Shown here: positions 8,131 through 9,190 of the stretch, one piece after another
Numbering within the stretch: the stretch's first letter is position 1
Layout of the letters: each line of letters starts with the position of its first letter
Assembly (NCBI GenBank): GCA_900554715.1
Contig: USIN01000058.1
Location: 1-9,190, forward strand
Source: an uncultured Bacteroidales bacterium
GTDB taxonomy: Bacteria; Bacteroidota; Bacteroidia; Bacteroidales; Muribaculaceae
Reading direction: 5' to 3'
Length of the DNA: 9,190 nucleotides
Notes under the pieces: generated by a model
What the model was told of the DNA's origin: nothing
Seen by the model: only the letters and a program-made list of their open reading frames with translations
Databases searched by the model: none
Position numbers and translations under genes: made by a program

Positions 8131-8190
8131 GCGGTTTTAGATTTGGTTTCTGTTTCAGCGGGATTGTTGCACTAAGGATATTTAATCTCA

Positions 8191-8198
8191 CAAAGATA
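8191..8198 (-). promoter_or_regulatory. Bacteroidota -7 promoter element candidate for the glycosidase-propeller-amidase operon
   Basis: The minus strand reads TATCTTTG, an exact match to the Bacteroidota sigma-ABfr -7 consensus TAnnTTTG. It lies 61-68 bp before the ATG at 8130, giving a predicted leader of roughly 50-55 nt. No good TTTG -33 box is found at the standard 19-21 bp spacing; the closest is a TTTA about 24 bp upstream. A 7-bp inverted repeat covers this upstream region. Confidence 0.5.
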
Positions 8199-8211
8199 AA
8201 CTAAAGATGTG

Positions 8212-8234
8212 TAACTTAATCTTAAAGTAAGTTA
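8212..8234. repeat. inverted repeat TAACTTA-N9-TAAGTTA upstream of the -7 box
   Basis: Two perfect 7-bp arms (8212-8218 and 8228-8234) are separated by 9 bp. The repeat sits 14-36 bp upstream of the -7 box, overlapping where a -33 box would be. That position would suit a repressor or activator operator. It is AT-rich and could also arise by chance. Confidence 0.4.
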
Positions 8235-8247
8235 AAACAAGGGCGTG

Positions 8248-8303
8248 GAGCTGTCAATATAGCTCAAGTTCAAGTTAATTAACAAATGTTTTGCGATATA
8301 TCG
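8248..8303. repeat. cluster of short palindromes and a tandem CAAGTT repeat in the intergenic region
   Basis: Four small elements occur within 56 bp. They are GAGCT/AGCTC arms with an 8-nt loop (8248-8265), CAAGTT twice in tandem (8265-8276), the palindrome GTTAATTAAC (8274-8283) and the palindrome CGATATATCG (8294-8303). The AACTT/AAGTT core recurs in the inverted repeat at 8212-8234, nearer the promoter. They lie between the terminator candidate and the promoter candidate and may be binding sites. The region has low complexity, so this is weak. Confidence 0.3.
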
Positions 8304-8314
8304 TTGAAAATGCG

Positions 8315-8342
8315 AGAGCCGCACCTGTTGTGGCGCGGCTCT
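8315..8342 (-). terminator. Rho-independent-type terminator hairpin after the upstream glycosidase paralogue
   Basis: An 8-bp perfect stem (AGAGCCGC paired with GCGGCTCT) encloses a 12-nt loop. Read on the minus strand it lies 24 bp after the TAA of the 8366-9190 gene and is followed, after CGCA, by TTTT. The stem is GC-rich in an otherwise AT-rich spacer. The U-tract is short and slightly offset, so termination may be partial. Confidence 0.6.
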
Positions 8343-8365
8343 GATACGGAGTGTGAGAGATGATA

Positions 8366-9190
8366 TTATTTTACAATTAGTTTGGTCGTTCTGACCTCAC
8401 CGCCGGTTTCGGCGGTGACAATGTAGACACCGGGTGCGGCCGGAGCGCTGAATTCATTGCCTGTGACAGTCAGTATGACAGATCCGCTGAGGTCGTAGAC
8501 TCTGACGACGCTCTCGGCAGAGGCTCCGGTGACATTGACGCGCGAGCCCGGTGCGGCCGGGTTGGGGCTGATATGCGCCGCGGTATTCAAAGACCTTATG
8601 TCATCGACGCCGTCTCCGGCAATGTCATATTCGGCATAAATGTCGTTTATCGTGAACGTCTGCTGACCGCGATAGTCTGACGAGCGTCTGGCTGTGAATT
8701 TGATATAGCTGAAAGACAGCGGATAGATTATCAGGTCGTCAGTCTGTCCGGTAACTGTTACCGGGAGTTCGAGCCTGTGGCTCTCACCGGCGCTGAAGCC
8801 TTGGCCGTCATTGTCGAATGTCATGGCCGACGCGCGGTCGGTGTCGGCCGTCTTGAGGTCGACAGTGATTCGTTCGACGGGAATCGACGATGTGAAGTCT
8901 ATGAACAGCCTGTCGGGCAGACTGTAGAAGCGATGGGCTTTGGTGAGGGTGACGGAAGCGTCGCGCGGCGAGCCGTAATTATAAGTCACGGTCCTGCCTT
9001 CGCTCATGGCCGCACCGCTCATGCCGGTGGCGCCTTTGACATTCCAGCCTTCGTCGCCGGCAATCGAGATGCGGGCTTTGTCAGGTATTTCGACCGTTAC
9101 GTCGGCTCTGTCCGAGAAATCACCTATGCGGCATGAGAAAGAGGTACTTCCTTCTTTATGCGCCCTCATCACGCCCTGACGGTCTATGCT
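8366..9190 (-). CDS. C-terminal part of a T9SS-exported phosphodiester-glycosidase-like paralogue (5' end outside window)
   Basis: The frame is open from the window edge (first codons S-I-D-R-Q-G) to a TAA at 8366-8368, giving 274 residues. The first visible residues align with residue 569 onward of the complete glycosidase at 5590-8130 (SIDANGVL versus SIDRQGVM), so the true start lies beyond 9190. The GTG at 9172 is internal and not a start. Visible parts are the end of a Big_2-like Ig domain (about 1-36), a jelly-roll-like domain (about 40-188, ending TINDIYAEYD) and a T9SS type A tail (about 200-274, SPNPAAPG then GVYIVTA...KLIVK). The middle domain is strongly conserved with the paralogue, with identity across TLTKAHRFYSLPDRLFI; the linker and tail are divergent. 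A catalytic NAGPA domain upstream is expected from this homology but is not seen. A hairpin terminator candidate follows 24 bp after the stop, so it probably ends a separate transcript from the downstream operon. Confidence 0.88.
   Translation of the reverse strand, partial: SIDRQGVMRAHKEGSTSFSCRIGDFSDRADVTVEIPDKARISIAGDEGWNVKGATGMSGAAMSEGRTVTYNYGSPRDASVTLTKAHRFYSLPDRLFIDFTSSIPVERITVDLKTADTDRASAMTFDNDGQGFSAGESHRLELPVTVTGQTDDLIIYPLSFSYIKFTARRSSDYRGQQTFTINDIYAEYDIAGDGVDDIRSLNTAAHISPNPAAPGSRVNVTGASAESVVRVYDLSGSVILTVTGNEFSAPAAPGVYIVTAETGGEVRTTKLIVK

Larger units (their letters stand above)
8131..8365. other. intergenic region, 235 bp, non-coding
   Basis: This is the only spacer above 30 bp in the window. 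It is clearly more AT-rich than the flanking genes. It holds a terminator candidate at the 8366-gene side, repeats in the middle and a promoter candidate towards the 8130 start. No tRNA, riboswitch or convincing small gene was recognised. Confidence 0.8.

Noticed and set aside
8248..8265. GAGCT/AGCTC hairpin as a second terminator
   Set aside because: The stem is only 5 bp and the T-rich stretch on the minus strand is interrupted and distant. It is kept only as a weak repeat.
8286..8363. 25-codon plus-strand frame in the intergenic region (ATG to TGA)
   Set aside because: It runs through the terminator hairpin, has no ribosome-binding context and no recognisable sequence.
8366..9172. A complete gene starting at the GTG at 9172
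   Set aside because: The frame stays open to the window edge and the residues before the GTG align with the paralogue (SIDRQG versus SIDANG), so the GTG is internal and the gene is truncated by the window.
1..9190. Frequent GTCG/TCGACG words suggesting a repeat array
   Set aside because: They follow from codon use (Asp GAC, Ala GCC, Val GTC) on the minus strand. There is no regular period or spacer structure, and nothing CRISPR-like.

Overview
The window most likely comes from the phylum Bacteroidota, order Bacteroidales. A relatively GC-rich gut lineage such as Muribaculaceae is possible, but that rank is a guess. The evidence is the type IX secretion (T9SS) type A C-terminal sorting domains with Pro-Asn-Pro motifs and GxYxVxV...K endings, the lack of Shine-Dalgarno sequences, and a TAnnTTTG-type -7 promoter box. 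All six genes lie on the minus strand, so transcription runs from high to low coordinates.

Layout in transcription order. (1) 9190-8366: the 3' part of a secreted protein that is a diverged tandem paralogue of the next gene. A hairpin terminator candidate follows at 8342-8315. (2) 8365-8131: the only substantial intergenic region (235 bp), AT-rich, with a promoter candidate and several short inverted and direct repeats. (3) 8130-5590: a complete 846-residue phosphodiester glycosidase (NAGPA/DUF2233 fold) with Ig-like, Big_2-like, jelly-roll-like and T9SS sorting domains. (4) 5568-4669: a 299-residue periplasmic TolB/PD40-type beta-propeller. (5) 4672-2246: an 808-residue Amidase_3 N-acetylmuramoyl-L-alanine amidase with accessory domains and a T9SS tail. 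(6) 2218-1382: a second, paralogous propeller (278 residues). (7) 1379 to beyond position 1: a second, paralogous amidase, cut by the window edge.

Genes 3 to 7 are separated by 21 bp, a 4-bp overlap, 27 bp and 2 bp, so they probably form one operon. The operon seems to be built by duplication: two glycosidase-type genes and two propeller-amidase pairs. The amidases should cut the MurNAc-L-Ala bond of peptidoglycan. NAGPA-type enzymes hydrolyse sugar-1-phosphodiesters such as GlcNAc-1-P-O-R. The sorting tails predict export of the enzymes across the outer membrane, while the propellers have a signal peptide only and should stay in the periplasm. An accessory domain resembling that of the glycosidases also occurs in the complete amidase, which suggests a common surface or glycan target.

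The most interesting reading, which is inference, is a T9SS-delivered cell-wall-degrading set in which each propeller is the dedicated periplasmic partner (inhibitor, chaperone or export adaptor) of the amidase encoded directly after it. No RNA genes, insertion sequences or CRISPR arrays were seen.
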